Shown here: piece after piece, positions 29,939-41,756 of the stretch
Position numbering within the stretch: the stretch's first letter is position 1
Layout: every line of letters starts with the position of its first letter
From: Diplosphaera chodatii
Lineage: Eukaryota > Chlorophyta > Trebouxiophyceae > Prasiolales > Stichococcaceae
Length of the DNA stretch: 64,000 nucleotides
NCBI GenBank assembly: GCA_032358165.1
Contig: JAALGY010000054.1
Location: 2,418,001-2,482,000 of the forward strand
Reading direction: 5' to 3'
Notes under the pieces: model-generated
What the model was told of the DNA's origin: nothing
Database searches by the model: none
What the model saw: the letters and a program-made list of their open reading frames with translations, nothing else
Made by a program: the position numbers and the translations under genes

Positions 29939-32122
29939 ATGGCCGCAGCGGACGTCATGCACGCCCAGATGTGCCAGCCGAGGGACTCACTGGACGCCGC
30001 TGGCCCGGTGAGGTTCCGCGCTGCACAGCTGGCGCACCACCTGCTTACAACTGCAGGATCCCCTTGCAGGAAGCTTCCTCTGCAGGGCGCCACCAGGCTG
30101 GGGCCTGGCATGTTTGACAGCTTTGCCTTTCGGGCCGTGATCTGAGACGTCTGGCTGCGCCAGCCGCTGGCCTTGCGGGCGTCAGGCGCCGTGACGCCGC
30201 GATAAAGGCCCGGCATCCGCTGCCGTGCACTGTACTTAAGGCCTGCCCCTCATGCGCGCAGGGCGAGGCGGCGCTGTTCAGCTACAAGCAGGACTTTGAC
30301 GTGAGTCCTGTGCTGTTGTTGATGACTCTGGATCGAGTCCCGTCACCCGGTCACGCTGTGCGTCTGTCAGACCTCGTCAGGCAGTCTGTCAAAGTACGGC
30401 GCCACCGCCTCTGCGGCGTTTGGCAACCCGCAGCATGCTCTCCCGCTGATCTTGACATTGCCATTCTGCAGGGCTTCGATCTGGACGGCACCATCTTTGA
30501 GCTGGGCCTGGACAACGGCTGCAACTACGACGCCGCATGGTCCTTCTTCGACGGCAACGACGGTGCGCGCTGTTATAGCATGCCCTGCCCGTCTCATATC
30601 CTCGTTGCACTGCAGTGTGATTGCATTCTAACAGCGGTGGTGCTGATCGTCACGCGATGGGACCGTGACCTTCGCCCCGGCTCTGGCCCGAAGCTGGACC
30701 CTTGCTCCGTGCCCTGTTTGCACATGTGCTGTGCTGTGCATCGTGTTGGGGTTGGATCCTCGTATGACACAGCCTTGTGCAGCGGATGTCGTGTCCGAGG
30801 TGCCCCTCCGGGCGTGAGTGCCGTGCCGAGGCAGCAGATCCGGATAAGACACGCAGTGTAGTCCGTTGATAGCACGGCCTACACCGCACTGCAGTGTGCG
30901 ATCGAGGCTCAGCAAGATCGAATGCCTACTGGCCTACGAGCGCCGCGCTAGCGACCACGCACGTCAGCAATCCGGCTGTCTGCCATGTCTCTGCTGCCCA
31001 AGGCCCACACTAGCGGTGCGCCGCTTCACACATTCGAAGGCCTACAATCAGACGCTCACAGCCCAGTGGCCTGCCCGCAGGCATGGTGCCGGAGCTGAGC
31101 CCCGCCACGTCGGAGTCGTCCGGCGAAGAGCTCGGCCTGGGCCTCACGCACAGCAGCTCCACCGCAAGCCTGATGTCCTCGGAGACCGCCCCGTCTCCCA
31201 CGGTGGGTGGCAGCACCACACCTTGACAACCACATTCTGAGATTTCGAAATGCTCCCCCATGCTACTGGGGGCGCATACCCTCTGCTCACCACGCGGTGC
31301 AAGCGGTCCAGCGGCCAGCACTGCCGAGACTGCCGATGCGTTGCGTGCACATCGCTGCACTGTGATGTGGTCATCATGATGTGTGCCGGTGTGCAAGGTG
31401 CCTTTCCCCTGACTCGGTCGCTGCACACGCATGCGCAGGCCCCCAAGGCGCTGAGCACCGCCGGCCGCGCGGCCGGCCCGCCGCTGCGGGTGCCCAGCGC
31501 GCGGTTGTGGCCCTCCCTGGAGCTGCCGCCAGTGGCGATGACGCGCGAGGAGCGCGTCGCCCGGTGCGCATGGTTTTAGGGTTCCCCGGGTCCAGGCTGC
31601 AGGCTGGCGAGGGTTGCTGCATGCCCAACGATGTGTGTGCTCCGACGGCAGCATGACGCACCTGCAGCAGCAGCAGCAGCAGGTGCTGGCTGCTGGAAGT
31701 GGATATCCATCAGGGTGCTGAGAGGTCCGCTCCTGTGTGCAGGTACCGTGAGAAGCGCAAGCGGCGCACCTTTGAGAAGACAATCCGCTACGAGAGCCGC
31801 AAGGCCTACGCTGAGGTACGCATCCCACTCTGCGTCAGCACACGAGCTGAGCATGCTAGTTGCATTTCGATGCTGCTGTGGCACAGTTTCCCATCATTTC
31901 TTTTGGCTGCTCTGTTGGATGGCAGCATGTCGGCAGGCACAGAGGCAGTGTAGTGGAGCTTGTATATGCTTTCAAAATGTGAATGTGCAATCTCCATGAG
32001 TCTCATGCCAGTTTGCATCATCTCCACAGGTGCGCCCGCGCATCAAGGGCCGCTTTGCGACGCGGGAGGAGGTGGCCGCCATGAAGGCCGCCGCCGCCGC
32101 CGGCGCCCCGTGCCCCTTCTAG
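29939..32122 (+). CDS. CCT-motif protein (CONSTANS-like C-terminal domain, no B-box)
   Basis: Likely nuclear transcriptional regulator. CCT domains of plant CONSTANS, TOC1 and related proteins bind NF-Y partners or DNA and act in light and circadian responses. Seven exons (29939-30007, 30262-30300, 30472-30562, 31081-31202, 31439-31563, 31743-31815, 32030-32122) join in phase to 203 residues. The first part is acidic/aromatic ([20 protein letters not shown]) then Ser-rich ([20 protein letters not shown]). The C-terminal CCT domain begins at [19 protein letters not shown] and continues [18 protein letters not shown] and [10 protein letters not shown], followed by a short Ala-rich end. No Cys/His B-box is present, so it belongs with single-CCT (CMF-type) proteins. 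Exon 5 to 6 splits the first Arg of RYREKR. Confidence 0.92.
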
Positions 32123-34566
32123 CGACCGGCAGCCACAGCAGCCGGCCCGCGCGGCCGCGCCCGCGCTTGTTTGAAGCACGGCAGGTCTGCTGGGTCAGGG
32201 GGCGGGGCCCCGCGCCAGCGGGGATGGCGCGGCGGCCGCCGCCGGAGTGTGGTTTTGCTGGACGCCTGCTGCCGCGGCGCCGCGGGACGCTGTAGGGGGG
32301 ACGGCCATTGTGTAGAATGGCCCCCCGCACGCCCGTGACGTAGCGTGAGAGCTGGGCGCGCTTCGGTTTCGGATGGTGAATCTCTGGAGTGGGTGCGAGG
32401 CGATGCTGTGGGGGTAGTGGGGGCAGAGCCCCCACCCTGCAGCGTGCCGGCAGCACCGGAGTCCTGTTGGTGTGGAATCTGTTGGTGCGCTTCCCCTGCT
32501 GGTGGCGGGTGACGAGTATTTCTGAGGCCGCACGGTGGCGCACGTACATATACACAAGCCATGTGCTTCAATTTTGTTGCATGTTTCGACATCTGACTGT
32601 GCGGCGGCACCGCAGCACTGGCATTTTTGAGACTGATCAGGTCGTCCCCACATGCCCACCGGCAGCGCTTTGGCGCAGCCGTGGCATCTGCGGATGGAGC
32701 CAGTGATGCAGTCTGCCGCTGTTTGTGCAGCCATACAAAGCCGGCTGGAGCAACTGCGCTCTTGGACGCAGAGCCTGTATTGCTGCCAGTGTCAATCCCC
32801 GAGCGCACGTGTATCTGTGAGACACCCAAAGAGTATTGCAGCGGGCTGGCGAGTTTGATGGCTGTAGTAGGGCGAAGTGATTGGCCACATGTTTGTGGCA
32901 CGTCATTGCAATGCCCCTGTAATTCATTCATATCAGCAAGGTGCAATGGTCCAGCAATCAGGTCCACCTGCGACTCGTTTGTACAATGTGACGTCGTAGC
33001 GGAAGCGGCGCGTGCAAGCCATTCTGCATGCTGACACCATGAATACAACCTACATACTGTAGTGTGCTATCTGCACAGTGCTGCAGGCCCGCAGTCACCC
33101 GGCACTAGGAATGGGATTTCTGTCTGTGGCAGGATTATTGACAGTCGCGTAAGGAGACCGCCTCACAGCATGCACACAATGCGACCATACTCAATGCACC
33201 TGCTGATGACGAGCATGAGGTGGTGATTGCCCCAAATGAACAGAGCAGCTCCAAGCAAGTCCTGAAAGTGCGCCTCTCCGTGTCGCGCGCAAGCCAGGCT
33301 TGCACCTCGATGCAATCAAGTGGCCACTCAGGCGAATCGCAAAGCTGCACGCCCAGCCAGATACTGTGACGGTGTCGCCTCTGGGGACGAGGACTGTCCT
33401 GTGTCACTTGGAGTAGAAGGATCCATGGCGCCAAATCCGCTGCCAGCGACAACACCGGAGTAGCAATCTTCACAGCTAATGTTTGTGTCGATGCTGCATG
33501 TGCAGGCTGACCAGCCTGCTGGACACGGTGACGGATATGTAGCACCGCAAGTACCACATTTACGCAGGAGCGTGCGACAATGCAATCCGAACCAGGAGGA
33601 TCATGACGAAGTTACAGTGGACACCACACGTTGAATGAACAGGAAGAGCCTGTACAGACACGCACGCGATGGGCGGCGGCAGGCCTGGAAGACTCACCAA
33701 CATCGAAACGACGGCACGGCGGGGTGCACAGGCCAGTGATCCAGCTACAGGATAGCACCCATCCACCTGCTCCACCTGATACTCAGTCTCCTCCTATGCT
33801 TGAACCTTCTAGTGGACCATGACACACCAGCTCAACATACGATCTAAACGCCTCAGGGTGCCCCTGTCGACTGTGCAGCAGACCGCCTGTGCCCCGGTAC
33901 ATGATACGCAGGACGCCACCCAACAGCCACCTCCCTCGCCACGCGCTGGGAGACGCTGCAGCCAGCCAAAGCGCCGGCGTACCCCGCAAGCCGCGCCGGC
34001 GGTGCCGGTCGCACAGCATGCTGATGGACCGTTTGATATCTCAATGCAGAGCAAGTCACACCACTTGCTACTGCCGATGTCTCAGACTCAGCAGTATCAC
34101 GTTGTCGCCAGCATGGGTGCCCAAGTGTCACCTTTGCAAGACGTCGGTGTTGCCACTTGACCGAGATAGAGGCTTAGCTGCGCCGGCGCGCAAGCGCCGG
34201 GCTACACAATAGTGTAGCATGACCTACGTCTCAACTTTCATTGGCAGGGTAAACCCCCAGCTCACGTGCTCAGGGATGGGATTTTCACATCTTCTGCACA
34301 TATGCACACCAGCACATGTATCAAATTACGGAATCAGTGACTATGGTAGTCCTCAATCGCTTCATGTACACGCAATTCAAGTACACGCAGGTGTAAAAGT
34401 CCTCCCTTCAGCAGACACCTTGCGTGCACTTTCAACTTACACCGGCTGCGCGGCTGGCTGCCTAGTTGAAGCTTGATACGCTTTGTAAACTCGCACTGCA
34501 CCTTGTCAAGCGATATTGTTATAGTGTGCAAGTTTGTCGTCTTGATTGCCTGCCGTTGCAGCCAAG
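32123..34566. other. Long stretch with coding-like fragments but no intact gene
   Basis: The left end is the 3' UTR of the CCT gene. From about 32600 base composition becomes less GC-rich. Plus-strand open fragments at 32627-33034, about 33215-33345, 33510-33636 and 33819-34160 have varied, Ser/Gln/Arg/Pro-rich protein-like composition, but they end in stops in different frames and I could not connect them with good splice sites. They may be a decayed gene or element, or an unrecognised lineage-specific gene. Confidence 0.35.
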
Positions 34567-35236
34567 ATGGCCCACAGACTTGGCATGGCAGCCAAGATGC
34601 AGGTAGGCGTCAGCAACTTTGCGGCTCCAGCAGGTAGAATGATGTGCGGCGCCAACCTGCAGCGGCCTTACAGTGCTGTGCCGGCGGTGTCACAGCGGCG
34701 CACAGCAGGACAGACGCGGACCATTCGGTGTGTGTTTGACCAACGCTGCCTCGACTCGCGAATGCTGGCGGATCCAACAAACCATTTGCAGAAGCGAAAG
34801 CGACAGCATTTTTGCTGAACGACAACATGTGCTCACAGGGGCACTACCGTTTGGGCTGCCAGCGAGACTGTCCCGGAGCCTGCAGCCCAGATGGTGTGCA
34901 CAAGATGGCTGACTACATGTTATTTGCCAATGTTGGCAGCCTTGTGGACACAACACAGCAACCTTGTGGTGCAACACATGCAGCTGCAGTTGCATGGTTT
35001 CATGTTGTCCTGTTCAACAGCCCACTTGCCTGGACACTGAGCAGCTAACACTCGACCTGCACCAGGTCGAGTGTGTGACGCATGCGGCTGAGTATTGCAT
35101 CAAGGCGAATCGGCATCCGTGGTTGGTGGGGGCTGCCGTGCCTGTGTTTTTGATATGGTGGATCATCCGGGATGACGAGGAGGCTGTGGTGCGGCTGTTG
35201 CACTTGATCGTGCTTTGCAAGTGTCGACTGAAGTAA
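34567..35236 (+). CDS. Small predicted organelle membrane protein, one transmembrane segment, unknown function
   Basis: Proposed three-exon gene (34567-34727, 34886-34943, 35066-35236) that joins in phase to 129 residues. Exon 1 is a leader with Met/Arg/Ala/Ser and no acidic residues (start MAHRLGMAAKMQVG), typical of plastid or mitochondrial targeting. The joined exons 2-3 read MADYMLFANVGSLVECVTHA, then KANRHPWLVG, then a hydrophobic span AAVPVFLIWWII followed by RDDEEAV and a basic, Cys-containing end. I do not recognise the family. The exon 2 donor (GTGGAC at 34944) is weak, and a GTAAGC at the stop codon could be a further donor, so the C-terminus may differ. Confidence 0.5.
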
Positions 35237-38055
35237 GCATATACCGTCTGTGAGCACAGTCAGTATGGACACCTTGCGCTGTGTTGACGTGGTGGTTTGA
35301 ACTTGCAGGTGAGGTACCTGGCAATGGTTATGTATCCGTACGCTTGCCTGCTCGGCTTGAACTGGTGGTTGTTTTGATAGGCACATTTGGCACCAAAGAC
35401 ATGGACATGCTGCAGCATTCAATATGGCTATCACCTGGTCATGGGTATAGTTTTGGCTGACAACCCCGGTAGGCGGCCCAAACTCTCGTCACAACCCGAG
35501 AATTTTTCAATTGCTGCCGTGGTGTTCATCCTGCACTTCGGACATTGCAATCCTGTGCCCCAGACACTGCTTTGTTGGCCAGTGCAGCTCAACATCTTGT
35601 CGGGGGGAGCCTAGCGTCTGCGATGGGCTGTGCACTTAGACTCGAGATTCACTGAAGGAGATGCTGAATAAGCGATCGCCGAAGGTTTAGGGGTTAGGAT
35701 AGGCGGTGCAATCCTTTTTACAGCAGCCTCAGCATTGGTTGATGGGCAAGCTGTTGCATCCACGCCAGTGACGCCGGCAAGCATAGGCTCTTAAACTGTA
35801 CATGCGAGTAGTAGTAGGTGTAGTAATAGGTGCACAGCAGGTGTGTTGTCAGAGTATGTGCATGCATGAAGTGCACCAGCTGTAGCCCAGTTCTGTGGTG
35901 GAGCCTGATTGCATGCGATTTTGGTCATCTCACGATGTAGCATCGTTGTTCTTTTGGCTAGCTTCAGTGCAGCTGTCGAATGTGGGATTGATCGTCATAC
36001 TTTGGAAGGATTGAACAGCAGTTTGATATTTGCAGCAGCACGAGTGCTACTCAAGGTGCAAGTCCTTTGGAACTCAGACTCTTGACACAAGGTACCCTCC
36101 TGCCAAGCGAGGTCTAACTACTTCACCCAACCCAGCCGGTGCAGGCGCTTGCCCAGCTCATGACCGCCCTGGGCAACTTGTATCATGCCTTTTATTGCAT
36201 ACCGAGCATAACCACCAGCAATGGCCTGCGCAGAGCGTCTGGATGCCGGTTTCTAGTGAAGTGAGCTCCTTGCCACGGAAGCGGTGGAAAACATGCAAAG
36301 GCGAACCCCATATACAGATTTAGCATCGATGCCAGCCTATACGCACCAAGCTCATTCCAGATCACATTGTGCACATATGACAAGTAGCGGCGTCAGCACA
36401 GTCTGCGCACACTGACGCCAGCAAACCACATGTAGATGTCGAAATGGGGATGCCACTCGTCAGTCACAGGCCCCTTGGTGCAGCGCTGGAAGTCGTCCCA
36501 CGTTGATTGGTGCCATTGGCATCGGCACCAACCTCAATGCGCGGGGCGCCAGAAAAGCTGCCTGTTGCTTCCTGCCTCCACACCCCGAATCTGCGGCGCA
36601 CTGGTGTGAGCAGCACAGTTGGGTAGTGACACAAGGTGCGTGACAGGAGAGGGCTCCGCGGCAATGCCGTCCGCGATTCCAGCTGGCGACCACCCCTGTA
36701 GTAGCTCGGAAGGACTCATTGCAGGTGGCAACCTGATGGCAAAAGGCTATGAGAGTGACTGTCAGCCGCACATCTGTATCAGTGATGAGTGTCACTGCTG
36801 CACAGATGCATTCTGGGTGCAACCCCAGTGAGCAACAGCTATAGAATGCTGAGGCATCATTGCTGATGCTCAGTGGCAACCTGGCAAGCTGTAGCTGTAA
36901 CTACACCCTCACCCTGCACAAGGCGGTCCGGGGTGCCCCAGGGGACATCATTGGCCGCAGGCTGCAGCTGCTGCCGCTGTGAACCCTGATCGCCTGCACT
37001 TCAGGATGATAATTTGCTTCAAGTGCTGCTCGGCGTGAAAAGCTTTGCACCTGCCAGTGTCAGAGACTAGCAGCAATTCAGCAATGCACCAATGACGCAG
37101 TTGTGTATGTGGCCGCGTGTGTCGGATGTGTGTGCAAGCGCTTCCAGGCGATCAAGCGTTCTGAGAGGAGAAGAGTTGTTCAAAGTCGAACACCAGGAAG
37201 GATCCCATGCACATCAGTGACACCGCGAGAACCACTGCTAGAGGCAGGCGCACCGTCACAGTCTGCCACATTGCTCAAGCGGCCTCTGGCTGCTGGACCC
37301 CAAAGTCCTGGTTGCGACAGGACCTTGCTGACCGCAAACTCCACCTAACGAAGAATTCATAGGCATAACAATGGATCTGTCTCCTTAATTTGCAAGCACG
37401 CAGCGCATGAACTGACATCTTGGCTGCAAATGCACCTCACATCGTGGCATGACCCCCGATGCCCTGGGACCGCCACTTGAACCGCCGTTGTCTCGTCTTG
37501 TGGGTCGCATCCTCGTCCGCTCTCAAGTCGAACGCGGCACTCATAGTTCAGGTCACGCAGCACGGACATCTAGCCTCATCAAGCACTCATCTACTGGACC
37601 TGCACACATTGTCGGGGCGCCGACAACTGTGACGCAAGCAATTGGGATCAAGGGACTGACTGTCTGCAGGTGCAGCAGCGAAGGCGCTGTCGTCGTATCC
37701 TTGCCGTCTGTTAATTTCCTTGCATCACGCTAGCGGCCCTACTTACGGTTGCGGTTCGTACAGTCGTCCTTGCGTGGGCATCGCCAGATGTGGGTGAGAA
37801 GGCCATGCACTACGTGTAGATATCATATTGAACTCCACGGCCACCAGCATGTTGATACCAGCTTTCAGCTATAGACTGGCTGACAGGCAGCCTAACATTC
37901 TCCGCGACGGCTCAACGCGGTGTACATCAGCTGCACACTGCACAGCCACTGCGCCGCCGCTGCGCCGCCCTATCACTCCCCGCCTCAGACCGCGGTCCGC
38001 GTCGCTCACAGCGGCAGTACGGAGCGCCAGACCTGCAGTGCGACGCCAGGCGACC
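35237..38055. other. Gene-poor region; possible minus-strand coding fragments at 36190-37271
   Basis: No clear gene at 35237-36190 or 37280-38055. On the minus strand, fragments look protein-like: a start at 37271 giving MWQTVTVRLPLAVVLAVSLM (signal-anchor-like), a segment near 36960-36890 containing AANDVPWGTPDRLVQG that can splice in phase to 36670-36560 (WSPAGIADGIAAEPSPVTHL), a segment at about 36500-36410 (DEWHPHFDIYMWFAGVS) and 36383-36192. I could not build a complete model. A small AGT-type simple repeat lies near 35805-35832. Confidence 0.3.
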
Positions 38056-40503
38056 ATGGCGGCCTTGGACGATGGAGAAGTCGTGATGCCGGAGGTGGGA
38101 TGGCGATGGACCAAGCGCTACTCTGACAAGTGCGCCTGCTAAAAGTCTACCACGCATGAGTCACATCGCATCAACTGTCATAATAGCATGTGGTTCTCCT
38201 CACGAAGTTCAGTTTGACACTGATCCAGATGTCATGGTGGATGAATGTTGGCTTCCCCCTGGCGTACGCTGCAGTCATCAGGCAATGCGAAATGCAAGGC
38301 GCCGAACGTGATGCACCACGCTGCAGGGCGTGGACGACGTATCAGGGCTGCTGGACCATGTACAACGGCGCTGGAACTGGCGAAGGCGACGTGCTGCGCG
38401 CGTACCACGGCATCCGCTGCTTTCGATCGGCAGGTCGGGCTATGCCAGCAAGCCTGCATGCATGTGTGATAGCACGACCTCCTCTGCATTGTACATATAA
38501 CTTTGTGCTCAGGAATCTTGTGCACATGGCGCACAGCGCCGCCACGTTCCGTCGCAGGCGCAGGCGGTCGGCAGCTGCTGCACAAGAACCTGATAGCGGT
38601 CAACCTAGGGTTTGGCAGCCCGGTGCAGCGGGCAGACGGCTTCTGGGAGTCCAACTACAGCTATAGCTTCGAGGATCCCACATACAGCGTGAGCGTGCAG
38701 GACAAGTTTGCCAGCATGCAGCCGTGCATTGCTGCATGTGCCAAAGATCGGAATTGAATGCCGTGGTCAGCAAGTAGAGGGCATCCACAGGTCACATGAT
38801 CAACAGCACGTACTGGAAACCGCGTGCATGGCGGCGCTGCAGTGCAGCACGCGGCCCCAGGCCTCGGAGGCCGGGCTGCAGCCGCACCAGATCCGGCGCG
38901 TGACCGTCGCCACTCCCCAGGTGCGGTGTAGTCACCCCTGCAGCATTGGTGCTGGGTCGCAGCCAAGGAAGCTGGGTGCAGAAGAGCATCTGCAGGGTTA
39001 CATGCCGCCGGCTGGATGATCGCTGACATGCACCCAAGGCGCATTGGTGGAGCCATGAGGGCACGCCACCATGGCCAGTAATGCCTCATGCGCACAGGCG
39101 TACTTGTCAAGCCCCGCGGCGCTGCCGCCGGCGGACGGCGGGCTGCCAGGGCGCTGCTGCGGCGGCCGGCTCGAGGGACACCTCAGGCCGCGGCCGCAGC
39201 GTCCTGCCGCCAGGCGTCTGGGCCTGCGAGGCCTTCCTCGGGGTGCGTCCCACCCGGGAACAGCTACCGCCCTGGTGGCCTGCAAGCAGCTGATGCTGCT
39301 CTGAGACAGCCTGAGCCTCAGCTGCAGTCCTCTGCGAATCGGCCCGCGGAGCGTTGCCGAGAGACGCTGGGCGCTGGGTGCAGCAGTCCACCAGCATACA
39401 TAGGGCAGGAGAATAGCATGGAGAATAACAAGCGCAAGTGACTACCTTACGACCAGTCCTGCATGCAGCCAGAGCGCGGAAGTCTGAGCGCATCACCTGC
39501 TTTGCAGGACGGAATGTATCGCTGGAGTCTCGGGGCAGTGTACGAGCTGCCGTCGCGGCGGCTGCAGACCACCTTCCTGATTCGTGAGTACGACCTGCCG
39601 GTGGACCCTGCGGCTTCGCTCGAGTCGCAGCAGCTGCCCATTCCGGACGCCCGCCCAGGGTGAGCCGCTGCACCCGCCGCTGCAGTTGGCGGCTGGCCTT
39701 GGACTGCATCCAGTTCAGCGTGGCATCGCCGCCAGACCACCAGCAGATGGCTGCTGGGGCACAGTTGCACTCGAATCTTGTTTGCAAAGCGTTCGGGGGT
39801 CGAGGTGTGCGGCTTGGGTAGGTGCTGCGTTGCCACTGGCTGCGGCGAGAGCGCTGCTTGCAAGGCGCAGCGGTAACATGTGTCGGTTGGTGGCACAGGC
39901 TGGGCGAGCCGGCGGCCGCCGCTGACGTGACGGCTGGCGGGGCGTGTTCAACGTCCGAAGTGCGCTACGGGGCCGACGGGCAGCTGCGGCGGCTGCCGGA
40001 TGGCGGCGCGGCGGGAGAACAGGCCAATTACAGCGGCACAAGGTCTGCAACAGAGCTTCATCGCCTATGTGCTGTGTTGTGGCCTGTTCACAGCTGCGTG
40101 CCAGCTGTCCCACATGTTGACCTCATTCGCGAGCTCCTGCACTGTGGGGCACACGGTCCTGTTGCTCCATTGGTTGTGGGCATCTTGCGCAGGCTGCTGC
40201 AGTATCCGGATGGGATGTGGGCCCGCATCCCGGGGCAGCTGCCGACAGCAGGAAGCAGCGGCAGCGGCGACGTCACCTTCACCTGGGGCGGCCCCATGCG
40301 GTGAGTGCTGCGGGGGAAACATCCATACACCGTCAAAGGGTGCAGATGTTGGTCATTTTCACATGTTTCTGGGTTGCCCACGACCCTCCCGGCACTGCTG
40401 GCTGGCGTGTTGCAGGGGCGCCCTGGCATACCAGCAGATGCAGGCAACATATGCCGCAGACACGGGGGCGCTCACAGCTCTACGTAGCATGGCCTGGCAG
40501 TGA
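38056..40503 (+). CDS. Uncharacterised protein with DUF3598 / lipocalin-like features
   Basis: Nine exons (38056-38129, 38327-38433, 38564-38688, 38807-38920, 39150-39242, 39508-39659, 39899-40042, 40193-40300, 40416-40503) join in phase to about 334 residues; exon 3 could start six bases earlier. The sequence begins MAALDDGEVVMPEVGWRWTK, then TYQGCWTMYNGAGTGEGDVL and YHGIRCFRSAGG, HKNLIAVNLGFGSP, WESNYSYSFEDPTYS, LPPGVWACEAFLG, DGMYRWSLGAVYELPSRRLQ followed by TTFLIREYD, then YPDGMWARIPGQLP, DVTFTWGGPM and a final YQQMQATYAADTGAL. The order W-x-G-x-W, R-x-F, a beta-strand-rich middle, LPxG-like box and a closing Y..xTG.L recalls the cyanobacterial/plastid DUF3598 (CpcS/T-like beta-barrel) family, but this is a memory-based resemblance. 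No transit peptide is obvious. Exons 4 and 5 are the least certain. Confidence 0.6.
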
Positions 40504-41756
40504 GAGCGGGGCCAGAATCACTGATGCCGGCGGCAGTGGTCAGATTGCCTACAGTCGTCAGAGGCAGCGTGGACCAATTTTGTGGCAACCAACATCAGAA
40601 GCTTGGCAGAACTGTACTTGTCGCTGACATAGAGTGGCAACAGTTGAGACGGGTTATTAAGAGGTGGAGGTGCTTCCACAGTTTGTGACAGGGTTGGAAA
40701 ACTTAGATACTTACATGGCTGAACTGCCCGACAGGATATACCATGAAACAAGGCTGGGGTAGGCGCCACCTATCGAGGTGCCGCAGATGGTGCAAAGGCA
40801 CAAAGCTGCTGTCTTGTTGCCAAGAGCAGCAGTAGGTTGTCACCTCCTACTGCTGAACCCCAGACGTGTTGCAAGTCAAGGCGCGAGGCAGTCCTCACGC
40901 CGGACTCCGGACCACGCATTCTGACACACTGGCCCCTGGGTCCTACCCACAACCGATATACATGAAGACCAACCGTCATCGCCCCTCCCCAAAAGCCGCA
41001 ATGACGTGCGAACATGAGCCCAGGCTCATACAAGCAATACCACCAAACTTCCCACGAGGTACCGTGTGTGGGCATGACACACTGTAAACAGACGCACTGA
41101 CCAGCAAAATAAGGGCAAGGCCGTCAGCGGGGGTCTGCCGGCATAGGCGGCAGTGCAGCAGATGCACCGTCGCTGCTGCCAGCAACTGGCAACCCGCCAA
41201 TACCACTTGGAAAAACAATGCAGAAGACAAGGCACGCCGGCGCAGGACAACCCGAGGCAGACGCTGCCCAGACCCCAGTCAGCAGCCGGAGCGTCGGCCC
41301 ATTGAATGGGCGTCAGCCTGGACAGCTGCATGATGGGGGCCTGGCCACAAAGCGCCTGCCACTCGGTGCGCCGGCTGCCGATGAATGTAACAGGGTGCAG
41401 GGTCGCGGGGGCAGACGCGGCCCCCGCGCCGCAAGAATGGGTGCTGCAGTGCTGTGCTGAACGCGAAATGCGGGCCATCTGAAACCGCCAGACGCTGCGC
41501 ACAGCCCTCTCCAATGATGTGCCGTGTTGCGCACATGGTGTGGCAATCCGCTCCGGATGTGCCGCCAAAACTCGTGCGTCATGAGACGCAATCTGCGGGC
41601 GCCAAAACTGCTGCCCTCGTCTGCCTTCTTGGGGTGCTGCCTGCTGCCACGCTGTGCGACGGGCCGCTGCCATGTGGCTGTTGCTGCTCCGCCTCCGCGA
41701 GTCGCCAGACAACAAGGCATCGGCAATCGCTGCTGCCGCTGCTGCCGGCGGGCGTG
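40504..41756. other. Convergent 3' region, no gene seen
   Basis: Lies between the stops of the DUF3598-like gene (+) and the PPR-like gene (-). The long minus-strand frame at 41026-41898 runs in a different frame from the real PPR-like coding sequence and has no domain; it is a shadow plus 3' UTR. Confidence 0.45.

Noticed and set aside
32119..33048. 309-codon minus-strand open frame
   Set aside because: Covers the antisense of the CCT last exon and its 3' UTR; composition is Ala/Pro/Arg/Thr typical of GC-rich shadow frames, and no domain is recognised.
33510..33640. Possible retrotransposon polyprotein remnant (HLRRSVRQCNPNQE)
   Set aside because: Only a vague resemblance to element linkers; no integrase, reverse transcriptase or terminal repeats are seen nearby.
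36376..36420. In-frame TGA between two minus-strand coding-like pieces, considered as selenocysteine
   Set aside because: Green algae do have selenoproteins, but no complete gene model and no SECIS-like hairpin was recognised; a missed intron is simpler.
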